This document shows, piece after piece, positions 29,963-38,990 of a stretch of DNA of 64,000 bases. The stretch lies in NCBI RefSeq assembly GCF_016653635.2, contig NZ_CP067420.1, positions 3,994,001 through 4,058,000 of the forward strand, written 5' to 3'. Position 1 is the stretch's first letter; every line of letters begins with the position of its first letter. A program made the translations under genes and the position numbers. Below the pieces are notes generated by a model that searched no databases, was not told where the DNA came from, and saw only the letters and a list, made by a program, of their open reading frames with translations. The DNA comes from Skermanella sp. TT6. Its GTDB lineage: Bacteria > Pseudomonadota > Alphaproteobacteria > Azospirillales > Azospirillaceae.

Positions 29963-30259
29963 TCAGCGGCGTGGCCCGGTGTCGTCGAGGACGACGTAGT
30001 CCACGTCGGTCAGGATCTCCGGCCGGCTTGCTGGTCCGGGGCCGGAATGCCCGGCGCGTTGCGCCCGGGGGCGGGCCTGCCGCGGCAGGACCAGCCGCAG
30101 CAGCACGCGCACCGCCGCCAGCGCCAGGACGAAGGCCATGACCAGGAGGGTCAGCGGCAACGCCACGAGGATGAGCAACGGCACCATCAGGCCCTTGAAC
30201 CAGCCGGGCACGGCCGGTCGTCCAGGGGCTTGGCGGAAGAAGTGCTCGGAAGCGTACAT
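29963..30259 (-). CDS. Small membrane protein of unknown function
   Basis: A 98-residue protein with one long hydrophobic stretch (GLMVPLLILVALPLTLLVMA and on to about residue 50) that may form one or two helices. A basic segment and a short acidic tail (ILTDVDYVVLDD) follow. It is not a family I recognise. The ATG at 30259 follows GAGG; earlier in-frame starts at 30289 and 30349 exist. It is convergent with the tartrate dehydrogenase-type gene, 18 bp away. Confidence 0.6.
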   Translation of the reverse strand: MYASEHFFRQAPGRPAVPGWFKGLMVPLLILVALPLTLLVMAFVLALAAVRVLLRLVLPRQARPRAQRAGHSGPGPASRPEILTDVDYVVLDDTGPRR

Positions 30260-30365
30260 GGCGGGCGGATCCTCATTCTTGGCGATCATCACCGGGTATA
30301 TGGTGACTCCCATATGGCCAAACTGGGGCAATCGCCCTTGCGCCGTCATTTCCTGCAGATGAATT

Positions 30366-32888
30366 CTACGTAATGGTCTCCAGCCGCGGCGCGGGAGGTG
30401 CCGCGGAGGGTGCCGCCGGGGCGCCCCGGCGCTCGATCAGGTCGCGCAGCCCGTCGAGCTGGGGGATATGCATGACCTGCTGGTTGAACGGGATCGCGAT
30501 GCCGTTGCGCTCGAAAGCCTCGGCGATGGCGAACCGCAGGTCGCTGGCGGTGGACAGGAAGAAATCCACGTCCGGGATGAAGCAGCGCAGTTCGAAATCC
30601 AGGGAGCTCTGGCCGAAGTCGCGGAACACCACCATGGGGCCGGGCATCCGGGCCACGCGGGGATGGGCGTTCGCGCAGGCCAGCAGGGTCTCCCGGACCA
30701 GCTTCAGGTCAGAGCCGTACTCGACGCCGACCTTGATGTCGATCCGGCCGAACTTGTCCTTGAAGGTCCAGTTGACCACCGCCGACGACACCAGCTCGGA
30801 ATTCGGGATGATCACCGAGGCGCGCTGGAACGTCTGGATCTCGGTCGCGCGCACGCTGATGCGCTTGACCACGCCTTCCTTGTCGCCGACCACGACCCAG
30901 TCGCCGACCTTGATCGGCCGCTCGACCAGCAGGATCAGGCCGGAGACGAAGTTGCTGACGACGTTCTGCAGGCCGAAGCCGATGCCGACAGACAGTGCGC
31001 CGGCGATCAGCGCCAGGTTGGACAGGTCGAGCCCGAGCGCCCCGATCGCCACCAGCATGGCCACCATGAAGCCGAAATAGCCGATGCCGGTCTTGATCGA
31101 GTTCTGGACGCCCCGGTCGATCTGGAGCCGCTGGAGCACCCGGACGTCCAGCGTCCGCTGGATGTAGCGGGTGACCATGACCGCGGCGCTGAACAGCAGG
31201 ATGGCGGCGATGATGTCGGCCGGCGCCAGCCGGACGCCGCCGATCGTGACGCCCCTCATGAAGGTGTCGAACAGGCTGCGCAGTTCGGACCAGTCGATGC
31301 CGCTGAGCGGCAGCAGGATCGCCGCCGCCAGGGTGATCAGCGCGAAATCGATCGCGACCCTGCCGCACCAGTCCGCCGCCTGGACACCCCGCTCGGACCG
31401 GACCAGCAGCCGGCGCAACTCGGCGACCGGCCCCTGCTCGCGTTCCATCACCATCGTCAGCATTTCGCGCGCCACGCCGCGCGCCAGCAGGAGCAGCCCG
31501 CCGACCGCCACGGCGGCGAGCGACAGCATGCCGACATAGACCGACAGGTTATGGTAGCCCGCCGCCGAGGCGCCGAGCGCCGCCAGGGCCACGGCGCCGC
31601 CGAGGAAGCGCAGATGCACCCAGGAGCCCCCGGCGGCTGCCGGCGCTTCCGCCGCCGCGTCGGCCGGCGGCGGCTGGACCGGCTCCTGCACCGGCGGCAC
31701 GGTCCGCCACAGCCGGCCGGGCAGCAGGAACATCAGCGCCGCCGTCGCCAGCAGCATGGCGGCGAAGCCGGTGACCGCCTGGAGTTCCGGCGGGGACAGC
31801 ATGCGGCTCTGGAGCACGACCGCGCCGCCGGCCACGGCGAGCCCGCCGGCGAACAGGGTGATGCGGTGGACCAGAGCCCGCGCCGAGGCGGGTTCCAGCC
31901 CGGTCAGCTGCCACACGGAATGGTCCGGCGCCAGGATCGCCCGCGCCAGCCCGGAAAAGAACAGGAAGAACGCCAGCCCGCCGGCCGCGGCACTGATCAG
32001 CGCCTGCAACGGCAGGGTCCGGACGTCGCCGCCGATGAGGTGATGGAGCGCCACCGCCACCGCCACGGTCGGCAGTACCGTCATCAGGCAGCGCCCGACG
32101 GCTTCCACCGCCATCGCGACGACCCTCTGCCGGTAGCTGGGATGGGTCGCCACGGGCCGGTGCCCGAACCGCCGCAGCAGCCAGCGCCGAAGCGGCCACG
32201 CGACCCCCAGCGCCACCAGGAAGGCGGCGGCCAGTTCGATGCCCCGGTCGCGCCAGGCCGGATCGGCGGCGGTCGCGGCGACCGCCTGGACCACGCGGTC
32301 GCGCAGGTAGTCGGCCTGGACCGGCAGGCTGTTCCAGGTCTCCCGCTCCAGGGGCAAGGGACCGCGCTGGAACAGCGCGTCGGTGAATTGCTGCATCCGC
32401 TTGTCGGTGGCGGTCCGCATCAGGATGTCGGCGCGCGTGGCGATCAGCTCGGCCTGCCGGGCCCGCCCGTCCAGTTCGCCGATGATCTTCGAAAGCCGCT
32501 GGCGGTCGGCGGCGACCGCCGGCGCCTCGGGCGGCGCCCCTTCGGCCGGCGGAGTCCCCAGGGCGTCGGCGAGCTGCCGGTTGACCCCCTGCTCGGCGAC
32601 GGCGGCCGACGCAGCCCCCCGCGCCGCGTCGAACAGCGACGACAGCTCCGTGCGCAAGGCTTGGTATTCGGTCTCATTGAGATCGCCGCGCGCCAGCCGC
32701 GCCGCGGCCTTGTCGAGAGATGCCTGCCAGCCGGCCAAGGCCGCCTTGAATTCGGGGGCCGTGGCCTGCGCGCCGGCCGGAACCGGCGAGAGACACAGAA
32801 GCAACAGGACGAAGGCCGTCCGCAGAAGATGCTGCGGGCGGCGGAACCACACGGAAAGCGATTGGCGCATCTGGACCGATAAACCCAT
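30366..32888 (-). CDS. Large mechanosensitive channel of the MscS family (DUF3772-type)
   Basis: An 840-residue MscS homologue, far larger than MscS itself. A signal-like segment (residues 20-41, ending AGA) leads to a periplasmic helical region with coiled-coil character (about 45-190) like DUF3772. About ten membrane helices follow. The MscS core lies near 590-790: GIGFGLQNVVSNFVSGLILL (pore helix and glycines), VERPIKVGDWV, IPNSELVSSAVVNWT. It should release solutes on hypo-osmotic shock. The start is an ATG at 32888 without a clear ribosome site; the ATG at 32870 is possible. Confidence 0.88.
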   Translation of the reverse strand: MGLSVQMRQSLSVWFRRPQHLLRTAFVLLLLCLSPVPAGAQATAPEFKAALAGWQASLDKAAARLARGDLNETEYQALRTELSSLFDAARGAASAAVAEQGVNRQLADALGTPPAEGAPPEAPAVAADRQRLSKIIGELDGRARQAELIATRADILMRTATDKRMQQFTDALFQRGPLPLERETWNSLPVQADYLRDRVVQAVAATAADPAWRDRGIELAAAFLVALGVAWPLRRWLLRRFGHRPVATHPSYRQRVVAMAVEAVGRCLMTVLPTVAVAVALHHLIGGDVRTLPLQALISAAAGGLAFFLFFSGLARAILAPDHSVWQLTGLEPASARALVHRITLFAGGLAVAGGAVVLQSRMLSPPELQAVTGFAAMLLATAALMFLLPGRLWRTVPPVQEPVQPPPADAAAEAPAAAGGSWVHLRFLGGAVALAALGASAAGYHNLSVYVGMLSLAAVAVGGLLLLARGVAREMLTMVMEREQGPVAELRRLLVRSERGVQAADWCGRVAIDFALITLAAAILLPLSGIDWSELRSLFDTFMRGVTIGGVRLAPADIIAAILLFSAAVMVTRYIQRTLDVRVLQRLQIDRGVQNSIKTGIGYFGFMVAMLVAIGALGLDLSNLALIAGALSVGIGFGLQNVVSNFVSGLILLVERPIKVGDWVVVGDKEGVVKRISVRATEIQTFQRASVIIPNSELVSSAVVNWTFKDKFGRIDIKVGVEYGSDLKLVRETLLACANAHPRVARMPGPMVVFRDFGQSSLDFELRCFIPDVDFFLSTASDLRFAIAEAFERNGIAIPFNQQVMHIPQLDGLRDLIERRGAPAAPSAAPPAPRLETIT

Positions 32889-32973
32889 GGCGGAAAATCC
32901 GGCTAGGCCGGATGCGCAGGTTTAGCATGCCTCCCGAGGAACGGCGGGGATTTTATGGTGACGAGAAGAAGAC

Positions 32974-33009
32974 GGCCCCGGACCGGCCGGACCCGACGGG
33001 GTCGGGGCC
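32974..33009 (-). terminator. GC-rich hairpin after the response regulator gene
   Basis: Outer arms GGCCCCG/CGGGGCC (7 bp) enclose a smaller GACCC/GGGTC stem. On the minus strand GTCTTCTTCT follows. It is 64 bp after the stop at 33073 and probably ends that transcript. Confidence 0.5.
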
Positions 33010-33072
33010 GAGCCGGCCGGGGCGAGCCGATGGGGAACGAGACGGCCGAGGCCGAACCGAGGGTGGGTCCGG

Positions 33073-33753
33073 TCAGGCCGGAACGGCCTGAAGACGGCGC
33101 GTGGCCGGGACGTCGCCAGACATGGACTGGTCCGGCGTGATGCCGTTGTTCATCGCCCAGATCGCGGCTTGGGTGCGGTTGTTGACGTCGATCTTGCGCA
33201 GCAGCGTCTTCAGGTGGACCTTGACCGTCGCTTCCGTGATGCCGAGCTTGTTGGCGATCAGCTTGTTGCTGGCGCCCATCACCAGGTGCTGGAGGATCTC
33301 CCGCTCGCGGCCGGAAAGCCCGCGCCAGGAGCCCTGCGGTGCCTGCGGGGCGATCTGGCTCAGCAGCAGGCTGGCGAGGTTGGTCGGGAACACCTTCTCC
33401 CCGATCAGGACGAGCTGGAGCGACTGGATCAGCGCTTCCGGCGACACGTCCTTCAGCAGGTAGCCGTCGGCCCCGGCGCCCATGGCGGCCTTGAGGCGGT
33501 CGGCGGACAGTTCGGACGCAAGGACGACGATGCGCGTGTCCGGGAAGCCGGCACGCAGGTCGGACAGGGTCTCGTCGGCATCGACGGGGTAGTCCACGAT
33601 CACCAGCTTGGCCGCGGGGGCCTCGCCGGCCACGGCCTGCTCGATCGAGGCGTACTCGCTCACGAGACGAAAGGGGCTACCTGCCAGGAGATGCTTGATA
33701 CCCTCGCGGAACAAACGGTTCGGCTCGATCAGAATGGTGTCGTGTTCGGTCAT
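33073..33753 (-). CDS. NarL/FixJ-type response regulator (LuxR-family HTH)
   Basis: A 226-residue response regulator. Residues 1-120 form a receiver domain with the probable phospho-acceptor Asp in LVIVDYPVD, a serine at the switch position (VVLASELS) and lysine in YLLKD. The usual acidic pair after strand 1 is only partly kept (LIEPNRLFREG). Residues about 150-215 are a LuxR-type HTH (LSGREREILQHLVMGASNKL, then LGITEATVKVHLKTLLRKI). No sensor kinase is adjacent. The ATG at 33753 follows GAGGGAATTCGAG; an upstream start 18 codons earlier is less likely. Confidence 0.87.
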   Translation of the reverse strand: MTEHDTILIEPNRLFREGIKHLLAGSPFRLVSEYASIEQAVAGEAPAAKLVIVDYPVDADETLSDLRAGFPDTRIVVLASELSADRLKAAMGAGADGYLLKDVSPEALIQSLQLVLIGEKVFPTNLASLLLSQIAPQAPQGSWRGLSGREREILQHLVMGASNKLIANKLGITEATVKVHLKTLLRKIDVNNRTQAAIWAMNNGITPDQSMSGDVPATRRLQAVPA

Positions 33754-34108
33754 CTCGAATTCCCTCAATTCAGCGCATTGGTTTGGCGTCAGCTTGCCGG
33801 CTGCCACAAGAAAGTTCCTAAGGCGGCCTTTGGAGGCATTCGGATCCGCTCACTCCGAGGGGTCACTACCTCTCTTGAGCGCATAATGCTTGCAGTCCCT
33901 GTTGCGGTCAACATTTGTTTAACGGCTTTTTAACCGATTTATCGGATAGAACCGGTCCGCAGTACCTAATCCGCCGGGCCTATGACTTGGCTCCGAACTA
34001 ACACCAAGGCAGCGCTGGGCAGGCCGAACGGCCTGGCGGCCGCAGCATGCGGTCGTCTCGAACGGGTGCCTTCCAGATGGGTACGGCGGGGCTTCGGAAG
34101 GCTCCGAT
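33754..34108. other. Intergenic region upstream of the response regulator gene
   Basis: No convincing gene. The part next to the regulator (33830-33950) is AT-richer than its surroundings and must carry its promoter. There is a dyad CCGAT-TT-ATCGG at about 33934-33945 and a small hairpin AGGCC/GGCCT at 34021-34034. Two minus-strand reading frames here look like noise (see rejected items). Confidence 0.4.
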
Positions 34109-34219
34109 TCAGCCCATGCCAACCGACAGCAGCATGAACACCAAAATCGCGGTAACCGTACCAGCCATCAAATAGACTGGCGAAAGCCCATCCCGGGTGC
34201 GATTTTTGTCGGTTTTCAT
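34109..34219 (-). CDS. Small 36-residue membrane protein
   Basis: The frame begins MKTDKNRTRDGLSPVYLMAG and continues with a hydrophobic stretch TVTAILVFMLLSVGMG before TGA. The basic, polar N-terminus and single C-terminal helix suggest one membrane crossing. The ATG is preceded by an excellent GGAGGTCACG ribosome site, and a near-consensus promoter lies 53-81 bp upstream. It is shorter than usual annotation limits. No function can be given. Confidence 0.72.
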   Translation of the reverse strand: MKTDKNRTRDGLSPVYLMAGTVTAILVFMLLSVGMG

Positions 34220-34271
34220 CGTGACCTCCAGGGTGTGGAAGTTGTGACACGCTGTGACTTATGGAAAATTT

Positions 34272-34300
34272 ATGATAGCTTGAACCGCCGTGCATATCAA
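34272..34300 (-). promoter_or_regulatory. Sigma-70-type promoter for the 36-residue membrane protein
   Basis: On the minus strand TTGATA (34295-34300) and TATCAT (34272-34277) are separated by 17 bp, one of the best matches to the housekeeping consensus in the window. The predicted transcript would start near 34265 and carry a leader of about 45 nt. Confidence 0.65.
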
Positions 34301-34477
34301 AGGAATCCACGGCCCCCGGCGGTTCCGCCGCCCGGCCCGCGAATCGTCGCACCCCTTGTGATAGAGGAACAAGGCCGCCCGCATCGCTGTTCTGGACACG
34401 GTTGACGACCCGGTTGCCCAGGAACGCGCGATGGATCTCGCGCCGTCCCGACGGTCAACCCAGCCGGAGGCGAGGCG

Positions 34478-35344
34478 ATGCCGATACCCGAGTGGACACC
34501 CCTGCTCACCGTGATCCAGATGATCTCGGCAATCGCCTCATGGCACCCCCAGGCCGCGGCGGTCGACCGGAACGATGCGCTGTGCCTGGCCCGGAACATC
34601 TATTTCGAAGCGCGCGGCGAAAGCTCGCGCGGCCAGTACGCGGTCGCCTCCGTGACCCTCAACCGGGTGCGGGAGAAGCGCTGGCCGGACGGCATCTGCG
34701 GCGTGGTCTATCAGAGCAAGCAGTTCTCCTGGACCATCTCCCGCCCGATGTCGCGGCCGACCGTGATCGACGACCGCACCGCATGGCAGCGCGCGGCGGA
34801 GGTCGCCGTGCTGTCGCTGGTCGGCCTGGCCCCCGACTATAGCCGCGGGGCGACACACTATGTCGCACCCAAACGGCTGCGCCGCATGCCGGTCTGGACC
34901 GCCTCCATGACGGTCAGCCATCGCATCGACGGCCACGTTTTCTTCTCGGAACGGCGCGGCAGGAGCGCCCCGGCAAGCGGAGCCGCCGGCCCGCGCCGGA
35001 ACGCCCCGCGTCCGGTCGCCCTCCCGGTTCCCGTCGTGGCGTCGGCCGAAGAGGATGGAAAAGCCGGCGACTCGAGCCCCGCCGCGACGGCCGCAACGGC
35101 GGAGGAAACCATTCGCGTCGATCGCCCCGGCGCGCTCCCCGTTCTGCCTGCGGTCACCGTGGAGGCGGCGCTGGCGCTCGACTCGGAGCGGACGGAAGCC
35201 CACGGTCCGCACCGGCAAGGCAACCGCCATCCTAAACCCCAGCCCTGGAGTTGGAGCCATCTCGCCGGCACCGCCGCCGACCGCCGCGTCCGTTCGGGGG
35301 CCCGCCGCGTGCCAGGGGATCGCGAACGTCCTCGAAAGCCGTGA
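34478..35344 (+). CDS. Cell wall hydrolase, SleB/CwlJ type
   Basis: A 288-residue protein. Residues about 30-155 are a SleB-type hydrolase domain: LCLARNIYFEARGE with the catalytic glutamate, VTLNRVREKRWPDGICGVVYQ (seen as NRVREKRWPDGICGVV) and a late GATHYVAPKR block. SleB enzymes are lytic transglycosylases on peptidoglycan. A weak hydrophobic N-terminus may be an export signal. Residues 160-288 are Pro/Ala/Arg-rich and of low complexity. The ATG follows GGAGGCGAGGCG. Confidence 0.83.
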   Translation: MPIPEWTPLLTVIQMISAIASWHPQAAAVDRNDALCLARNIYFEARGESSRGQYAVASVTLNRVREKRWPDGICGVVYQSKQFSWTISRPMSRPTVIDDRTAWQRAAEVAVLSLVGLAPDYSRGATHYVAPKRLRRMPVWTASMTVSHRIDGHVFFSERRGRSAPASGAAGPRRNAPRPVALPVPVVASAEEDGKAGDSSPAATAATAEETIRVDRPGALPVLPAVTVEAALALDSERTEAHGPHRQGNRHPKPQPWSWSHLAGTAADRRVRSGARRVPGDRERPRKP

Positions 35345-35426
35345 CGCCGCCGCGTCGCCGGACCGTGGAACCCAGAGCATAAGCGGGTAAAGATCATGTG
35401 CGTTCGGGCACTGATCCAAAGTATTC

Positions 35427-35454
35427 TTGCCCATTGGAGAACAGGGTTTATGCT
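35427..35454 (+). promoter_or_regulatory. Possible promoter of small RNA 3
   Basis: TTGCCC (35427-35432) and TATGCT (35449-35454) are 16 bp apart. Initiation near 35461 would give an RNA of about 125-130 nt ending at the terminator near 35587. Confidence 0.45.
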
Positions 35455-35460
35455 GTAAAT

Positions 35461-35587
35461 GTGACTGCCGCTTCTCGGCATTCACTGCAGCCCCAGCCGG
35501 TGGCCGGGATCAGTCTTGACGCAACGTCCTCATGACGTGAAGCCTCCCTGTTCGACTCGCCGGGTCCTGGTGACCCGGCGGTTTTTT
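35461..35587 (+). ncRNA. Candidate small RNA 3, hairpins plus CCTCCC plus terminator
   Basis: The 283-bp spacer holds hairpin 1 TGCCG/CGGCA (35466-35480), hairpin 2 ACGTC/GACGT (35524-35538), exposed CCTCCC (35543-35548) and a perfect 9-bp terminator (35558-35587). This is the same order as in the RNAs near 1300-1410 and 20317-20400, with less primary-sequence identity. It is expected to act on ribosome-binding sites through CCTCCC, by analogy with alphaproteobacterial anti-Shine-Dalgarno RNAs. No reading frame of interest lies inside. Confidence 0.55.
35558..35587 (+). terminator. Rho-independent terminator of small RNA 3
   Basis: A 9-bp perfect stem CGCCGGGTC/GACCCGGCG with loop CTGGT is followed by G and six T. 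It lies 41 bp before the stop of the convergent HEAT-repeat gene. Confidence 0.88.
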
Positions 35588-35627
35588 CCTACGCCTTTAC
35601 CTGAGAAATCATTCGTCGCCCTCTTTT

Positions 35628-36677
35628 TTACCAGTCGGGCGAAGCGTCGAACGAGCGCAGCGCCGCTTCGGCGGCGTCGCGGACGGCCGGATCGGCGTCG
35701 TGCGACAGGGTTCCCAGCGCCGCCGGGATGCGCTTGTCCTCATGGTTCGACAGCGCCTCGATCACGGCGAGGCGGACCGCCGGGCGGGTGTCGCGGGACA
35801 GGCGGATCAGCTGCGTGACGGCGCCGGGCTGCTCCATGGCGCCCAAGGCCGCGACGATGGCGCACCGCCCCTCCTCGTCGCAGCGGTCGGCGGCGCGGGC
35901 CAGCTTGACCGGCGTGTCGTCGTCGGCGACGGCGACCAGGGCGCGGGCGACCCGCGGGATATCGATCGGCGTGGCGCGGTCGAGAAGCTCCTCGAGCGGT
36001 TCCCGCGCCGGGGCGTGACCCAGTTCGCCCAGCGCCAGCCGGGCGGCCTTGGCGACGCCCCGGTCCGGGTCGTTCAGCAGGGGTGCCAGGAGCGATGCAT
36101 CGTCGCGGCGGTCCAGGGCGGCGGCGAGGCCGCAGGCGGACTGGCGCACCCGGGGATGCGGGTGCTCAAGGTTCGGCCGGATCAGGTCGGCGGCGGGACG
36201 GCAGCGCAAGGCGCCGAAGCAGTCCAGCGCCGCGGCGGTCGAGGCCGGACCGAACAGACCGCGCCGGATCAGGTCGATCAGCGGGACGGCGGCCGAGGGC
36301 GGGCCGATCCGGGCAAGGGCGTCGAGGGCGGCCACGACCTCCGGGGCCGGCTGCTGCTGGTCGAAGGCGGCGAAGCGGCGGCAGGTCGTGATCAGGTGCC
36401 GGGCGGCTTCGGGTTCGCGGCGCTTCGCCAGTTCGTCGATGGTGGCGATGAGGGACGGATGCGCGGGCGGCTCGGCGTGGAGATGAAGGTTCAGGGCGTC
36501 CAGCAGATGACCCGTCGGCCAATCCCCGATGGGGCGCGGGGGCGGCGTTTCCGCCGCCGGGACGGGCGGCGGATCGGCGGAAACCGGAGTCCCCTGCCCT
36601 TGCGCGAAAAGATCGCCCTGGCCGGTATCGACGCGCTTCTTCAACCGGCCGGCCCTGGGTTTGGAGATTCGTTTCAC
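35628..36677 (-). CDS. HEAT-repeat protein
   Basis: A 349-residue protein made largely of HEAT-like helical pairs from about residue 85 on (for example LIDLIRRGLFG, HPRVRQSACGLAAAL, DRGVAKAARLALGELG, DPAVRDAAEAALRSF). A basic N-terminus (MKRISKPRAGRLKKRV) and a proline-rich stretch precede them. Such folds serve as scaffolds or, as in phycobilin lyase relatives, bind cofactors; no catalytic residues are evident. The start is a GTG at 36677. It lies 57 bp after recD2 on the same strand and may be co-transcribed with it. Confidence 0.75.
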   Translation of the reverse strand: MKRISKPRAGRLKKRVDTGQGDLFAQGQGTPVSADPPPVPAAETPPPRPIGDWPTGHLLDALNLHLHAEPPAHPSLIATIDELAKRREPEAARHLITTCRRFAAFDQQQPAPEVVAALDALARIGPPSAAVPLIDLIRRGLFGPASTAAALDCFGALRCRPAADLIRPNLEHPHPRVRQSACGLAAALDRRDDASLLAPLLNDPDRGVAKAARLALGELGHAPAREPLEELLDRATPIDIPRVARALVAVADDDTPVKLARAADRCDEEGRCAIVAALGAMEQPGAVTQLIRLSRDTRPAVRLAVIEALSNHEDKRIPAALGTLSHDADPAVRDAAEAALRSFDASPDW

Positions 36678-36734
36678 AGCCTCCGCGATAGGAAGCAGCC
36701 CGGGGCGGCATTGTCAATGATGCCCTACGGCGCG

Positions 36735-38960
36735 TTAACCCGCGCCGCCGCTCAGCCAGTCCCGCAGCTTCGACCAGCGGCGGCGGCTTTGCTGGCCCTT
36801 GACGGCGATCGCCATGGCCTTCCGCTGGCCGACGATGACGACCAGGCGCTTGCCGCGCGTGATGCCGGTATAGACAAGGTTGCGCTGGAGCATCGCGTAG
36901 TGCTGGGTGGTCACCGGCAGGATCACCGCCGGGTATTCCGATCCCTGGGATTTGTGGATCGTGGTGGCATAGGCCAGCACCACTTGGTCCAGCTCGCCGG
37001 CGTCGTAGGCGACCTCGCGCCCGTCGAACTCGATCAGCAGGGAGTTGTCGTCGGGATCGATGCGGGCGACCACGCCCAGGTCGCCGTTATAGACCTCCTT
37101 GTCGTAGTCGTTCTCGATCTGCATCACCTTGTCGCCCTCGCAGAAGGTCCAGCCGAACCGTTCGACGCGGGGATCGCGCGGGGGGTTCAGCACCTTCTGA
37201 AGCTCGATGTTGAGCGACCGGGCGCCTAGCCCGCCCCGATTCATCGGGCACAGCACCTGGATGTCGCGCACGGGGTCGAGGCCGAAGCGTTCGGGGATGC
37301 GGTGCTTGACCATGTGGAGCACCTTGCGCACCCCGTCCTCCGGGTCGGCGGCGTCCACGAAATAGAAGTCGGTCAGGCCCTCGCCGGCGTGGGGCTCCGG
37401 CATCAGGCCCTGGTTCACCCGATGGGCGTTGACGATGATCCGGCTCTCGGCGGCCTGGCGGAACACCTCGGTCAGCCGGACCACCGCTACCGCGCCGGAA
37501 TTGATCACGTCGGCCAGCACCTGCCCCGGCCCTACGGAGGGAAGCTGGTCGACGTCTCCGACCAGCAGCACGGCGGCGCCGTCGGGCACGGCGCGTAGCA
37601 GGGCGTTCATCAGGGGCACGTCGACCATGGAGGTCTCGTCCACCACCAGCAGCTCGCACTCCAGCGGATTCGTTTCGGTCCGCTTGAAGCCGCCGGCGGC
37701 GGGATCGGTCTCCAGCAGGCGGTGGATGGTCTTGGCCTCCATCCCCGTGCTCTCGGACAGGCGCTTGGCCGCCCGGCCCGTGGGGGCGGCGAGCGCTATG
37801 GCGAGGCCCTTGACCGCGAGGATCTTCAGGATCGAGTTGACCAGCGTGGTCTTGCCGACCCCGGGACCGCCGGTGACCACCAGCAGCTTGGACGAGACCG
37901 CGAGCCGGACCGCGGCGCGCTGGCTCTCCGCCAAGGTGAGACCGGTGCGCTGCTCGACCCAGGGAATCGCGGTGGCGGCGTCGATCGCGCCCCAGGGCGG
38001 GCGTCCGGCGGCGAGGCCCAGCAGGCGGGTGGCGATGTTGCGTTCGGAGCGGTAGAGGCCCGCCAGGAACACGGCTTCGAACCCGTCGAGCCGGTCCGCC
38101 ACGACGGTGCCGTCGGCCAGTTCGAGGTCGATGGCCTCTTCGATCAGCGGCGACGGTATGTCGAGCAGCTTTTCCGCGAGCGCCAGCAGGTCGCCGCGCG
38201 GCAGGCCGCAATGCCCCTCGTCCATGGCCTCGGCCAGGGCATAGGCGATGCCGGCCCGCGCCCTGACCATGGCGGTCTTCTCGATGCCGAGGCGGGCCGC
38301 GATGGCGTCCGCCGTGACGAAGCCGATGCCGCGGATGTCGCGGGCGAGGCGGTAGGGATTCTCCGAGATGAGCTGGATCGCGTCCGGCCCGTAGGTCTTG
38401 AAGATGCGGACCGACCGCGAGGTGCCGACGCCGTGGGAATGCAGGAACAGCATGATCTCGCGGATCACCTTCTGGTCGGCCCAGCCGGCGATGATCCGCT
38501 TGGCCCGCACCGGCCCGATCCCGGCCACCTCGCGCAGCCGGTCCGCCTGCTGCTCGATCACGTCGAACACGTCCGCGCCGAAGGCCCGCACCAGCTTCTT
38601 GGCATAGACCGGGCCGATGCCGCGGATCATGCCGGAGCCGAGATACTTCTCGATCCCTTCCACGGTGGTCGGCATGGTCGTGCGCAGGAACCCGGCCTTG
38701 AACTGGAGGCCGTGGGTGCGGTCGTTGTGCCAGGCTCCGCTGGCCTGGACGAATTCGCCTGCCGAGATCGAGGCGGCATGGCCGACGACGGTGATCAGGT
38801 CGCGATGGCCGCGCGCCTTGATGCGGAGAACGCAGAAGCCGTTCTCCGCATTGTGGAAGGTAACCCGCTCGACCAGACCGGCAAGGACTTCCCGGTCCGG
38901 CGCGGGCGATGCCGGCCTGTTGGGCTGTTCCACCCTGTGCTGGACCGCTGTCATTGCCAC
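36735..38960 (-). CDS. recD2: RecD2-type ATP-dependent DNA helicase
   Basis: A 741-residue SF1B helicase. The N-terminal OB-like and helix-hairpin-helix region (about 20-240) contains MIRGIGPVYAKKLVRAFG and VAGIGPVRAKRIIAGW. The motor has Walker A VVTGGPGVGKTTLVNSIL, motif II VVDETSMVDVPL, motif III VGDVDQLPSVGPG and motif VI VYTGITRGKRLVVIVG. RecD2 unwinds DNA 5' to 3' outside RecBCD and helps repair and replication. Start GTG at 38960 has GAGGAA at good spacing; the ATG two codons later is possible. It lies 30 bp after a small gene, below a LexA-type box. Confidence 0.93.
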   Translation of the reverse strand: MAMTAVQHRVEQPNRPASPAPDREVLAGLVERVTFHNAENGFCVLRIKARGHRDLITVVGHAASISAGEFVQASGAWHNDRTHGLQFKAGFLRTTMPTTVEGIEKYLGSGMIRGIGPVYAKKLVRAFGADVFDVIEQQADRLREVAGIGPVRAKRIIAGWADQKVIREIMLFLHSHGVGTSRSVRIFKTYGPDAIQLISENPYRLARDIRGIGFVTADAIAARLGIEKTAMVRARAGIAYALAEAMDEGHCGLPRGDLLALAEKLLDIPSPLIEEAIDLELADGTVVADRLDGFEAVFLAGLYRSERNIATRLLGLAAGRPPWGAIDAATAIPWVEQRTGLTLAESQRAAVRLAVSSKLLVVTGGPGVGKTTLVNSILKILAVKGLAIALAAPTGRAAKRLSESTGMEAKTIHRLLETDPAAGGFKRTETNPLECELLVVDETSMVDVPLMNALLRAVPDGAAVLLVGDVDQLPSVGPGQVLADVINSGAVAVVRLTEVFRQAAESRIIVNAHRVNQGLMPEPHAGEGLTDFYFVDAADPEDGVRKVLHMVKHRIPERFGLDPVRDIQVLCPMNRGGLGARSLNIELQKVLNPPRDPRVERFGWTFCEGDKVMQIENDYDKEVYNGDLGVVARIDPDDNSLLIEFDGREVAYDAGELDQVVLAYATTIHKSQGSEYPAVILPVTTQHYAMLQRNLVYTGITRGKRLVVIVGQRKAMAIAVKGQQSRRRWSKLRDWLSGGAG

Positions 38961-38990
38961 CGCTGGTTCCTCAGTCTAACCCGACGGGCC

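Noticed and set aside
33919-34352. Minus-strand reading frames of 67 and 128 codons
   Set aside because: They have no ribosome sites, are of mixed composition, and overlap the better supported 36-residue gene and its promoter.
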